In this document: positions 1 to 7,923 of the stretch, piece after piece
How positions within the stretch are numbered: position 1 is the first letter of the stretch
How the letters are laid out: each line of letters starts with the position of its first letter
Assembly (NCBI GenBank): GCA_963815535.1
Contig: CAWFGS010000003.1
Coordinates: 186,001 to 250,000 of the forward strand
Length of the DNA: 64,000 nt
Reading direction: 5' to 3'
DNA from: CAWFGS01 sp963815535
Lineage (GTDB): Bacteria > Pseudomonadota > Alphaproteobacteria > Sphingomonadales > Sphingomonadaceae
The notes under the pieces: generated by a model
Told to the model about the DNA's origin: nothing
Seen by the model: only the letters and a program-made list of their open reading frames with translations
The model's database searches: none
Position numbers and translations under genes: made by a program

Positions 1-174
1 GGCCAGGCGGGCGCAGTGAAGCATGGCATCGCCCAGGCTCTCACCCGGTTCGAACCGGCGCTGCGGTCCGTGGTCAAGGCCGAAGGCTTCCTGACTCGCG
101 ACAGCCGCGTGGTGGAACGCAAGAAATACGGCCGCGCGAAAGCACGCCGCAGCTTCCAGTTCTCCAAACGGTAA
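1..174 (+). CDS. rpsI: 30S ribosomal protein S9, C-terminal part
   Basis: This is the last 57 codons of ribosomal protein S9; the gene starts before the window. S9 sits in the head of the 30S subunit and its C-terminal tail reaches the P-site tRNA. The visible part has the family's GQAGAVKHGIAQAL segment, the DSRVVERKKYGRAKAR segment and the basic ending FSKR, so the C-terminus is complete and in frame. The partner gene rplM normally lies immediately upstream, outside this window. A hairpin with a T run follows 22 bases after the stop, closing the operon. Confidence 0.95.
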   Translation, partial: GQAGAVKHGIAQALTRFEPALRSVVKAEGFLTRDSRVVERKKYGRAKARRSFQFSKR

Positions 175-196
175 TCCGTTCGATCGCGATTACGAA

Positions 197-227
197 GGGG
201 CGGCTCGGCAACGGGCTGCCCCTTTTT
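197..227 (+). terminator. Rho-independent terminator after rpsI
   Basis: A GC-rich hairpin with arms ggggcggctcg and cgggctgcccc (one G-T wobble and one mismatch-type pair) and a GCAA loop is followed directly by five T residues. It lies between the rpsI stop and the convergent metallophosphoesterase gene, so it should end the ribosomal protein transcript. Confidence 0.8.
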
Positions 228-249
228 CATACGGGCGATATGGAAACGG

Positions 250-1002
250 CTATTGCGTAAAGTCGCGCCGTGCGACTTCCAGCCCACTGTTCGAAGCGTA
301 ACGTATGACGTTGTAGCTGGGGGCAGCACCGCGCAGGCGGGTGGATAGCGTACCGGCCCCGATCGCGCGCATCGTCCGGCCCGATGCACCAGCCTGTCGC
401 GTCAGGTCGAACCCATGATGGACGTGACCTGAAATCACGGCATCCGCCCCTGCGCGCGCCAGCGTATCGAATGCCTCGTTGCCTCGAATGGTGGGGTTTT
501 CGCCATCGATCGTCGCCGGGATCAGCGGATGATGACAGGCCACGATTACGCATTCGTGATCGCTGCGAACTCGCTCAACATGCGCCACCGTTTTCGCCAG
601 AGCCTTGCCCTTGATGACGCCATCCGACCACGGAAAGCGCGCCTGCGCCCGCACCGTGCTGTTGAGCGGTACGATTGCGACACTGCCCAGATCGAGCGGT
701 GCGGCAACCGCATCATGCAGAGCGCCGAACCGCGCATAAGGCCGTGTAAACCGCTCCCACAGATTGTAGTAAGGCATGTCGTGATTGCCCGGCTCTATGC
801 TGACCGGCACGCCCAACTGCGCGAACCAATCCTGGGCGGCGGCAAACTCGCTGCGTTTCGCCCGCTGCGTCACATCGCCGGTGCATACCACCGCATCGGG
901 TTGCTCCGCCGCGACCGCATCGGCGAACCATGCCAGCGCCGCACGGTTTTCCACCCCGAAATGCACGTCGCTGACGTGAAAAAGAACGACCGGTCTCGTC
1001 AT
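250..1002 (-). CDS. metallophosphoesterase (calcineurin-like)
   Basis: A 250-residue cytoplasmic phosphoesterase of the calcineurin-like fold. The metal-binding motifs appear in order: DVHFG near residue 12, GDVTQ near 47, GNHD near 77, a CHHPL block near 160 and GHVHH near 200. These define a dinuclear metal centre hydrolysing phosphomono- or diesters; the natural substrate cannot be read from the sequence. The start ATG at 1002 gives the motif-bearing N-terminus MTRPVVLFHVSDVHFG and overlaps the stop of the upstream membrane protein gene by ATGA, so the two are probably translationally coupled. Confidence 0.85.
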   Translation of the reverse strand: MTRPVVLFHVSDVHFGVENRAALAWFADAVAAEQPDAVVCTGDVTQRAKRSEFAAAQDWFAQLGVPVSIEPGNHDMPYYNLWERFTRPYARFGALHDAVAAPLDLGSVAIVPLNSTVRAQARFPWSDGVIKGKALAKTVAHVERVRSDHECVIVACHHPLIPATIDGENPTIRGNEAFDTLARAGADAVISGHVHHGFDLTRQAGASGRTMRAIGAGTLSTRLRGAAPSYNVIRYASNSGLEVARRDFTQ

Positions 1003-1266
1003 ACTCGGTGCGTCAGTACCAGCCACAGCCCTGCCGCGTTCAACATACTGTATCCGATATAGAATCCCGCTGCGACGGGATAGCCGTTGGCTGCGAACAA
1101 CAGACTGGCCAGGAGAATTGCAAACTCCGTCGCGAAGCTGATTTGCCGTCCGGTTCTGCCCTGGCGGACCGCGAATACGGCGTAACAAGGGATGCGGGCT
1201 TTCCACCATCGCGCGATGGCCGGCGAAGTTAAGCATTCCCAGGATAAATATGATTGCAACCGCCAT
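999..1266 (-). CDS. small membrane protein, frame broken once
   Basis: An 88-residue hydrophobic protein if one frame break is repaired. From the ATG at 1266 the first part reads MAVAIIFILGMLNFAGHRA. After a break near 1193 (an extra T in ttgttac) the protein continues in the next frame with a long hydrophobic stretch (FATEFAILLASLLFAANG) and ends WLVLTHRV. Three membrane segments are likely. Neither half alone makes a credible protein, while the joined product resembles small uncharacterised membrane proteins of this lineage. Its stop overlaps the start of the metallophosphoesterase. Function unknown. Confidence 0.6.
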
Positions 1267-1310
1267 GATGGGATTATGGCAGGGTGGCGGCCCAATTCCA
1301 ACATGGGGGG

Positions 1311-2086
1311 TCAGCGATTGGCCATCGCCTTGACGCTGGGCAGATAAGTTCGGCCGATCCGCAGCGTTTCGGATTTCGGCGAATCCGCACCACCATCATC
1401 GTTTCTGAAATCGACGGACCACACGCCCAAACCATCATGCCGCAGCCCGGCAATGGTATCGCGCCGCAGGATCGTGGACCGATGGATCCGGATGAACAGG
1501 CCGGGATCGAGGCGGTCTTCCAACCCCGCGATCGTCTGCAGCAGCAGATACGAACGATCGGCGACATGCAGCCGAACATAATCCCGTTCCGCATCGATGC
1601 GTGCTATGGCGCTCACCTGCACCCGCATCAGTTCCCCCGGTTCGGCACCCACAGCTCGGACAGCCAGTCCGAAATGGGGGATGCCGCGACGTTCCCCCGC
1701 TCCCGAACGCGTGCCATGGCGCGTTCCAGGCGGTCGGGCGTGACGGGTTTCAGCAGATAATCGACTGCATCGAGATCGAACGCCTGGACTGCGAAATCGT
1801 CATGCGCGGTGACGAAGACGACTGCGGGTGCCGCCGTGCCGCGTTCGGCCAACCGTTTGACGGCTCTTGCAACCGCCATACCATCCATTTCCGGCATGGT
1901 CAGGTCGAGCAGCACGCAATCGGGCGACAGCTTCTCGATGCGCTCCAGCGCCTCGTGCCCGTCACTCGCTTTGCCCACGATTTCAATGCCATCCACGTCG
2001 TCGCACAACATGGTCAACCGTTCGATGGCGAGCGGTTCGTCGTCGACGATCAGCACCCGCAGAGCCGCAGAGTTGCCTTTACCCAT
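1311..2086 (-). CDS. LytTR-family response regulator, frame broken once
   Basis: A two-component response regulator. Residues 1-120 form a receiver domain with the acidic pair in LIVDDEPLA, the phospho-acceptor Asp in CVLLDLTMPEMDG, a conserved Thr in VFVTAHD and Lys in YLLKPV. A LytTR DNA-binding domain follows (RIDAERDYVRLH, RIHRSTILRRD). The domains are in different frames: a run of five C at 1634-1638 (G on the coding strand) is one base short, so the literal frame stops at 1628. Restoring one G gives one protein of about 258 residues. It lies one base after the sensor kinase gene and is its cognate regulator. Confidence 0.82.
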
Positions 2087-2087
2087 G

Positions 2088-3317
2088 CTATTCCCCGCCC
2101 ACCGCTGGCAGTCGCAGCTGCGTTGTGAAACCGTGTGGTCCCGAATGGGTGGTCAAAGAAGCGCCATCGCCGAAACGGGCTGCCAAACGATCGCGCACGT
2201 TGGTGAGTCCGATGCCCATTCCCGGCTCGCCGTTTGACCCGTTCGCATCGACCGCCCCGGTCCGTTCATCCGCAACTGTCAGGATCACTTCGCCACCATC
2301 CAACCGCGCGGTCAACACGATCGTCACCGGATGACGATGCGGCGCAACGGCATATTTCACGCAGTTTTCGACGAGGGGCTGCAAGATCATGCCCGGAACG
2401 CGCATCTGGGCCAAATTGTCGGGCAGATCGAACTGCGCGGACAGGCGATCGGGAAAGCGCACCTGTTCTATATCTAGATAATGGCGTTGCAGCGCGAATT
2501 CCTGTTCCAGCGACATATCGCTGCCCGGTTCGTTCGTCAGCGAATGGCGATAGAATTCGGCCATCGTCTGGATCATGGTTTCGGCGGCATCCGTGCGTCC
2601 GGTCATCACCAGCGCCGATAGGGAATTGAGTGTGTTGAACAGGAAATGCGGATTGACCTGATAGCGCAGCGACCGCAATTCCGATGCCTTGGCCGCCCGG
2701 CGAAATTCGCCTGCGCGCCGCTCCGCCGCCTTCGCCTGCGCGCCCGCCAGCAGGGCAAGATAAAGCGCGGCCCAGGCGAGCAGCAGAAAATACCGCCCCA
2801 GGGCGACATCGGTAAGTTGCCGCCATCTGGCAAATGCATCGTCGGCACGTTCCAACGTGAACGTCGCGGCAGGCGGGGTGGCAGGCGTGTTCGCAGGGTC
2901 GCGCGCGATGTCCGGGGTGGCGGGAATATCGAGCAACAGGTTGCCCGATACGTCGCGGCGGATTTGCAATCCTTGCTGTGCGCCGAGCTCGGCATAGATC
3001 CGGTCCTGAATATCGGCAAAGGCAAGCTGGTTGATTTGCGCGATAATCAACGCGGCCGGCAGGGCCAGCACCATTGCCGCAGTCCCCTTGAACAACAGGG
3101 ACCGCGCATCGAACAACCGCAGGATGGACCACAGGCCCAGTGTTACCAGCACGCCCGCCAGGCACACGATGGATCGCCGGTTCAGCAGTTCGGCCTGAAA
3201 ATCGATGCCAACGATCAAACCGCGCAAGGATGTGAGCAGGAAATAGGCCAGCCACAAAGCCAGCATCGATGCGATCACCGACCGCACGGGCAGCCGCACG
3301 CGGCTGGCGTTCGTCAT
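2088..3317 (-). CDS. sensor histidine kinase, LytS/YehU type
   Basis: Membrane-bound sensor kinase of the His_kinase (PF06580) class. Three N-terminal membrane segments (about residues 10-95) are followed by a periplasmic-type stretch and a fourth membrane segment (YFLLLAWAALYLALLAG). The phospho-acceptor motif LRYQVNPHFLFNTLNSLS and an ATPase domain with an N box (PLVENCVKYAV) and a G box (GMGIGLTNVRDRL) follow. It pairs with the LytTR regulator directly downstream. I chose the ATG at 3317, just before the first membrane segment; ATGs at 3341 and 3386 are possible, and none has a strong ribosome site. The signal sensed is unknown. Confidence 0.82.
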   Translation of the reverse strand: MTNASRVRLPVRSVIASMLALWLAYFLLTSLRGLIVGIDFQAELLNRRSIVCLAGVLVTLGLWSILRLFDARSLLFKGTAAMVLALPAALIIAQINQLAFADIQDRIYAELGAQQGLQIRRDVSGNLLLDIPATPDIARDPANTPATPPAATFTLERADDAFARWRQLTDVALGRYFLLLAWAALYLALLAGAQAKAAERRAGEFRRAAKASELRSLRYQVNPHFLFNTLNSLSALVMTGRTDAAETMIQTMAEFYRHSLTNEPGSDMSLEQEFALQRHYLDIEQVRFPDRLSAQFDLPDNLAQMRVPGMILQPLVENCVKYAVAPHRHPVTIVLTARLDGGEVILTVADERTGAVDANGSNGEPGMGIGLTNVRDRLAARFGDGASLTTHSGPHGFTTQLRLPAVGGE

Positions 3318-3453
3318 GTGTTCGGAAGCGCGACCGTGCATCGCATCGTCATGCGCGATAGCATCGGCGGATACCACACCCGCCATCGGGTGCAGAACGG
3401 GGTTGGTCGAACGCGCCCGCCCCTGCCCATCGCCTGCACCCGCCGCCACGCCA

Positions 3454-4974
3454 TTACGCCAGCAAATTTTCCTCTGCGATCTTGCGCCGCCATTTGGCCG
3501 GTGCGAGCGTGTGGACATTGTTGCCCGCGCTATCGACGGCAACGGTGACCGGCATGTTCTCGACCGTGAACTCGTAGATGGCCTCCATGCCCAGATCCTC
3601 GAACGCGACCACGCGCGATTCGCGGATCGCCCGGCTGACCAGGTAGGCCGCACCGCCGGTCGCCATAAGATAGGCGACTTTGAACCGGCTGATGACTTCC
3701 ACCGCGTCGTTGCCGCGTTCCGCCTTGCCGATCATGGCGAGCAGTCCCAGATCGAGCATCATTTCGGTGAACTGGTCCATCCGTGTGGCAGTGGTGGGAC
3801 CGGCGGGGCCGACGACTTCGCCCATGACCGGATCGACCGGTCCGACGTAATAAATCGCGCGGTTGGTGAAATCGACCGGCAGTTCCTCGCCCGCCGCGAC
3901 CATATCGTTGATCCGTTTGTGTGCCGCATCGCGTCCGGTCAGCATCTTGCCCGACAACAGCAGGCGGTCGCCGTTTTCCCAGCTTTGCACCACTTCGGGG
4001 GTCAGATTGTCGAGATCGACGCGCTTTGCCTCCGCATCGGGCTGCCAGTTCACATCGGGCCATTGATCGAGATCGGGCTTTTCCAGGAAAGTCGGCCCGC
4101 TGCCGTCCAGCGTGAAGTGTGCGTGGCGGGTGGCGGCGCAGTTGGGGATCATGGCAACCGGCTTACCGGCGGCATGGCAAGGCGCGTCGTAGATCTTGAC
4201 GTCGAGCACGGTGGACAGCCCGCCCAGCCCTTGCGCGCCGACGCCGGTGGCGTTGACCGCGTCGTAGATATCGATCCGCAATCGTTCGATATCGCTTTGC
4301 GCCCCGCGCTTCTTCAACTGCGCCATGTCGATCGGGTCCATCAGCGACTGCTTGGCGAGCTTCATGCAATGTTCCGCCGTGCCACCGATCCCGATGCCAA
4401 GCATGCCCGGGGGGCACCAGCCGGCCCCCATGCTGGGTATCTGCGCCAGCACCCATTCGACGATATTGTCGCTGGGGTTCATCATCTTGAACTTGGATTT
4501 GTTTTCGCTGCCGCCGCCCTTTGCCGCGACATCGATTTCCACTTTGTCGCCCGGAACCATTTCGACCGACAGCACGCATGGGGTGTTGTCCCGCGTGTTG
4601 CGGCGGGTGAAAGCGGGATCGGCCAGAATGCTTGCGCGCAGCTTGTTCCCTTCGTTCTGATACGCACGCCGAACGCCTTCGTCGACGACGTCCTGCAGGC
4701 TTTTCGCGCTGTCGAGCCGGCAGTCCTGCCCCCATTTGACGAACACGTTGACGATGCCGGTGTCCTGACAGATCGGGCGATGCCCTTCCGCGCACATCCG
4801 GCTGTTGGTCAAAATCTGCGCGATCGCGTCCTTCGCCGCCGGGCCCTGTTCCGCCTCGTAAGCGTCGCCCAGCGCACGAATATAATCCATCGGGTGGTAA
4901 TAGGATATGAATTGCAGCGCATCGGCGACGCTGTCGATCAGGTCGCTTTCACGGATTGTCGTCATGTCGCTCAT
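3454..4974 (-). CDS. fumarate hydratase, class I (iron-sulfur)
   Basis: A 506-residue class I fumarase that hydrates fumarate to malate in the TCA cycle using a [4Fe-4S] cluster. The N-terminal alpha domain carries the cluster motif CQDTG (Cys69), followed by GGTAEHC and PNCAATRH segments that would supply the other cysteines. The C-terminal beta domain has the VGPAGPTTATRMD segment typical of the family. Length matches single-chain class I enzymes. Start at 4974 gives MSDMTTIRESDLIDS. It is divergent from the PCMT-like gene across a 183-base gap. Confidence 0.93.
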   Translation of the reverse strand: MSDMTTIRESDLIDSVADALQFISYYHPMDYIRALGDAYEAEQGPAAKDAIAQILTNSRMCAEGHRPICQDTGIVNVFVKWGQDCRLDSAKSLQDVVDEGVRRAYQNEGNKLRASILADPAFTRRNTRDNTPCVLSVEMVPGDKVEIDVAAKGGGSENKSKFKMMNPSDNIVEWVLAQIPSMGAGWCPPGMLGIGIGGTAEHCMKLAKQSLMDPIDMAQLKKRGAQSDIERLRIDIYDAVNATGVGAQGLGGLSTVLDVKIYDAPCHAAGKPVAMIPNCAATRHAHFTLDGSGPTFLEKPDLDQWPDVNWQPDAEAKRVDLDNLTPEVVQSWENGDRLLLSGKMLTGRDAAHKRINDMVAAGEELPVDFTNRAIYYVGPVDPVMGEVVGPAGPTTATRMDQFTEMMLDLGLLAMIGKAERGNDAVEVISRFKVAYLMATGGAAYLVSRAIRESRVVAFEDLGMEAIYEFTVENMPVTVAVDSAGNNVHTLAPAKWRRKIAEENLLA

Positions 4975-5157
4975 CGAATGCTCGCTCCTGCCGGTCGAAG
5001 GTGATGCGTCCATAGTAGGGCAAATGGCCTAGCGTCAAAGCACTTGGCGGGTTGGCGCGTTGACCCTAAAGCCGCTGACGCAGGGTTCGCCCTTGATGGA
5101 ATGGAGGGATGTCAGCCTACTGTGTTGTTGACGTAATACAGTTGCGACGGATATGAA

Positions 5158-5784
5158 ATGAGCATGGCAGACACGATTTCCCCCAATACCCGCCCTCCGA
5201 CCCGGTCAGACATGTCCGTTGCACGGCGCGCCATGATCGACAGCCAGCTTCGCACCAGCGGTGTCAACACCGGCTTCGTCCTGACCCGGATGGGCAGTGT
5301 CGCACGTGAGGATTACGTGCCTGAACCGGCACGCAGCACCGCCTATATGGATCGCGCGATCCCGCTGGGCGACGGGCAGTATCTCGGCGCACCGGTCATG
5401 CACGGCAAAATGCTGGAGGCAGCCGATCCGCAACCTGCCGACCGTGTGTTGATCGTCAGCGGCGGCAGCGAATATCTGGCCGAACTGGTCCGCCCGATGG
5501 TGGCCACGCTCGATATCGTCACCGCAGACGAAGCGGTGGCCGCGTCGCAATCGGCGGGCGATTACACCCTGCTGATGATCGACGGCGCGATCGAACAGTT
5601 TCCCGATGCGTTGGGAAACCGGCTGGCGGATCAGGCGCGGGTGGTTTCCGGCATGGTGGAACGCGGCATTACGAAGATCGTGGTCGGCCGCAAGATCGGC
5701 GCTTCTGTCGGGCTGCTGCCGATCGCGGAGATGGGCGTGCCCTTGCTGCCTGCCTTCGCCAAACCGAAAAGCTGGACTTTCTGA
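5158..5784 (+). CDS. protein-L-isoaspartate O-methyltransferase family protein
   Basis: A 208-residue protein of the PCMT fold. The opening ARRAMIDSQLRTSGV and EDYVPEPARSTAYMDRAIPLGDG match the family entry region. The SAM-binding glycine motif, normally LEIGTGSGY, is degenerate here (VLIVSGGSEY), so isoaspartyl repair activity is doubtful, as in many alphaproteobacterial homologues that sit before tolC. A TTGACG/TATGAA promoter-like pair (5128-5133 and 5152-5157) ends directly at the ATG of 5158, so the true start may be 5164 or 5212. It ends two bases before tolC and is probably cotranscribed with it. Confidence 0.78.
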   Translation: MSMADTISPNTRPPTRSDMSVARRAMIDSQLRTSGVNTGFVLTRMGSVAREDYVPEPARSTAYMDRAIPLGDGQYLGAPVMHGKMLEAADPQPADRVLIVSGGSEYLAELVRPMVATLDIVTADEAVAASQSAGDYTLLMIDGAIEQFPDALGNRLADQARVVSGMVERGITKIVVGRKIGASVGLLPIAEMGVPLLPAFAKPKSWTF

Positions 5785-5786
5785 CC

Positions 5787-7290
5787 ATGGCATCGCCCGT
5801 GCTGCGAACGACCCTGTTGTATTCGGGGGTATTGTGCGCGGGAATGGCGCTGACCGTCCCCGCACCGGCGCAGGCGGACACTTTGCGCGAGGCGCTGGCG
5901 AACGCATATGTTTCCAATCCCACGTTGGAAGGCGCGCGGTCGCAACAACGGGCCGTGGACGAGGCGGTCGTTATCGAAAAGGCGGCGGGCAAACCCAATG
6001 TCGCGGGCAATGTGCAATATGTGGAATTTCTCCGCAATTCGCCCAACAGTTTCACCGCCCCGGCGCGAACCGTGCAGGCAACCGTCGATCTGGGCATTCC
6101 GATCTATTCGGGCGGCGCGGTGAAGAACGCCGTCCGCGCAGCAGAAGTGCGCGTGGATGCCGGTCGCGCCGATCTGCGTGGCACCGAATCGGCGCTGTTT
6201 TCAGCAAGTCGTCGCCGCTTATATGGACGTCATCCGGAACGAGGCGATCGTCGGCCTGTCCGCCAATCAGGTCGCCGTGCTGGAGGTCAATCTGCGCGCA
6301 ACGCAGGACCGGTTCGAGATCGGCGATCTGACTCGCACCGATGTCGCGCAGTCGGAATCGCGGCTATCGCGAGCGCAGAGCGATCTGCAATCGTCGCAAT
6401 CCAATTTGATCGGCGCGCGCGAAACCTACATTCAGCTGGTCGGCCTGGCTCCCATCGATCTGCAGCCCCCGCCCCCCTTGCCAGGATTGCCTGCCGATCC
6501 GAACGATGCCGTCGATATCGCCCTGCAGAACAATCCCGATCTGATCGCCGCGCGTGAACGCGCGGAGGCCGCCGGGATCGACATCGATGTCGCGGGGGCA
6601 AGCCGGCTGCCGACCGTCTCCCTGTTCTCTCGTGGGGGCTACACCAATTTCTTCGGCGGGTTGGGCGGGGCGGTCGCCGTCGATCTCGTGCAGGCAGAAA
6701 CCACCGCATCGGCCGGCGTGCAAATGAGCATACCCATTTTTCAGGGCGGGCGCCCGGCGGCTTTGCAACGCCAGGCCCAGGCGCGCGCATCGGCGCAGCT
6801 GGAACAGATCGTTGCAGTCGAACGCGACGTCATCGCACAGGTCCGCGCCGCCTATGCCAGCTATCTGGCGGCGAACGCCATCATCGATTCGTCCCTGCAA
6901 GGGGTTTCGGCCGCGGAATTGAGCCTGGAGGGGGTGCGCGCGGAAAATACCGTGGGAAATCGCACCGTGCTGGATATTCTGAATGCGGAGCAGGAGCTGG
7001 TGAACGCCCGCGTCGAACTCGTTACCGCGCGGCGCAACGCCTATGTTGCGGGGTTCAGCCTGCTGGCGGCGATGGGCCGGGCGGAGGCACGCGATCTGGG
7101 GCTCGACACCGGAGTGCTTTACGATCCGGTGGTGAATTACGACCGGGTGAAAAACACGTTCTGGGATTGGGCGCGCGATCCCGATCCGGTCACGCAGTCG
7201 ACCAGCACCGTTGACATCCCCGCCCCCGACGCGGCAATTCAGCTGGAAGACGCGATTGCCATGCCGGAAGATCAGCCCGACAATCAATAG
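5787..7290 (+). CDS. tolC: TolC-family outer membrane channel, frame broken once
   Basis: Outer-membrane efflux and type I secretion channel. A signal peptide (about residues 1-31, ending APAQA) is followed by the first outer-membrane-factor repeat (LREALANAYVSNPTLEGAR). The second repeat (VDIALQNNPDLIAARERAE) and the NTVGNRTVLDILNAEQELVNAR helix come from another frame. The switch is at 6198-6201, where four T residues stand where three would keep the frame (ALFQQVVAAYMDVIRNEAI). About 500 residues once joined, the usual TolC length. Neighbours (PCMT-like before, PopZ-like after) match the usual order in this group. Confidence 0.88.
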
Positions 7291-7367
7291 ATATCGGGAT
7301 CGGTCGCGGGCGGCAATTACAGGCACGAACTACAGGCGCAAATCACGGGCGGGCAGGGCAAGTCACT

Positions 7368-7868
7368 ATGCGAAATCAGGGCGAATCATCGGTCGAGGAA
7401 ATCCTCGATTCCATCAAGAAAGTGATCGCCCGCGACAGCAGGGACGGCGCGATGGAAGAACGCCACCGCCGCGCTCGCGCGGAAATGAAGCCGAGCCCCG
7501 GTTATGACGAGATCGCCGCGGAAAGCCCCGAACCGGCCGATGCCGAAGAAGCGGACGAAGTGCTGGAATTGTCCGATGCGGAAATTGCGGAGGACGGGGA
7601 GGGAAGCGGAAATGACGACGCCGAGCCCCTGACTGGTGCGGCCATGCGCCAATCGGTCCGGGACAATTTTGCTGCATTGTCGATGCTGTCGCGCCCCGGC
7701 GCCCAACCGCAAATCGTACGATCCGGCGAAACGTCGCTGGAAGGTCTGGCGCGCGACATGTTGCGCCCGATGCTGGCACAATGGCTCGACGCCAATCTGC
7801 CGGATATGGTCGAACGGCTGGTCCGCGACGAGATTGCGCGTATCGCAGGCAAACATCCCGCCGAATAG
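7368..7868 (+). CDS. PopZ-like DUF2497 polar organising protein
   Basis: A 166-residue acidic protein with the architecture of the PopZ/DUF2497 family. It has a conserved N-terminal helix (SVEEILDSIKKVIARD, residues 8-23), a long acidic low-complexity linker rich in E, D and A, and a C-terminal helical block (LRPMLAQWLDANLPDMVERLVRDEIARI). In Caulobacter, PopZ forms the polar matrix that anchors ParB-parS complexes and cell-cycle kinases. This genome carries parAB and parS in the same region, so the role is plausible. It follows tolC by 77 bases. Confidence 0.85.
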   Translation: MRNQGESSVEEILDSIKKVIARDSRDGAMEERHRRARAEMKPSPGYDEIAAESPEPADAEEADEVLELSDAEIAEDGEGSGNDDAEPLTGAAMRQSVRDNFAALSMLSRPGAQPQIVRSGETSLEGLARDMLRPMLAQWLDANLPDMVERLVRDEIARIAGKHPAE

Positions 7869-7923
7869 ATTGCGTGCCAAGATGGCTTTGCATGAGGCCG
7901 ATGCTCACGCTACGCCTGCGTCC

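Noticed and set aside
3316..5004. A 562-codon open frame on the plus strand opposite fumarase
   Set aside because: It is the antisense frame of a clearly conserved enzyme; composition is His/Arg/Asp-rich with no recognisable motifs, as is usual for antisense frames in high-GC genes.
5158..5784. Calling the PCMT-like gene pcm with full confidence
   Set aside because: The glycine-rich SAM motif is degenerate, so catalytic function is not supported and no gene symbol was given.
6198..6201. Programmed frameshifting in tolC
   Set aside because: The site is a plain four-T run with no slippery heptamer or downstream structure seen, and similar breaks occur across unrelated genes, so an indel error is more likely.
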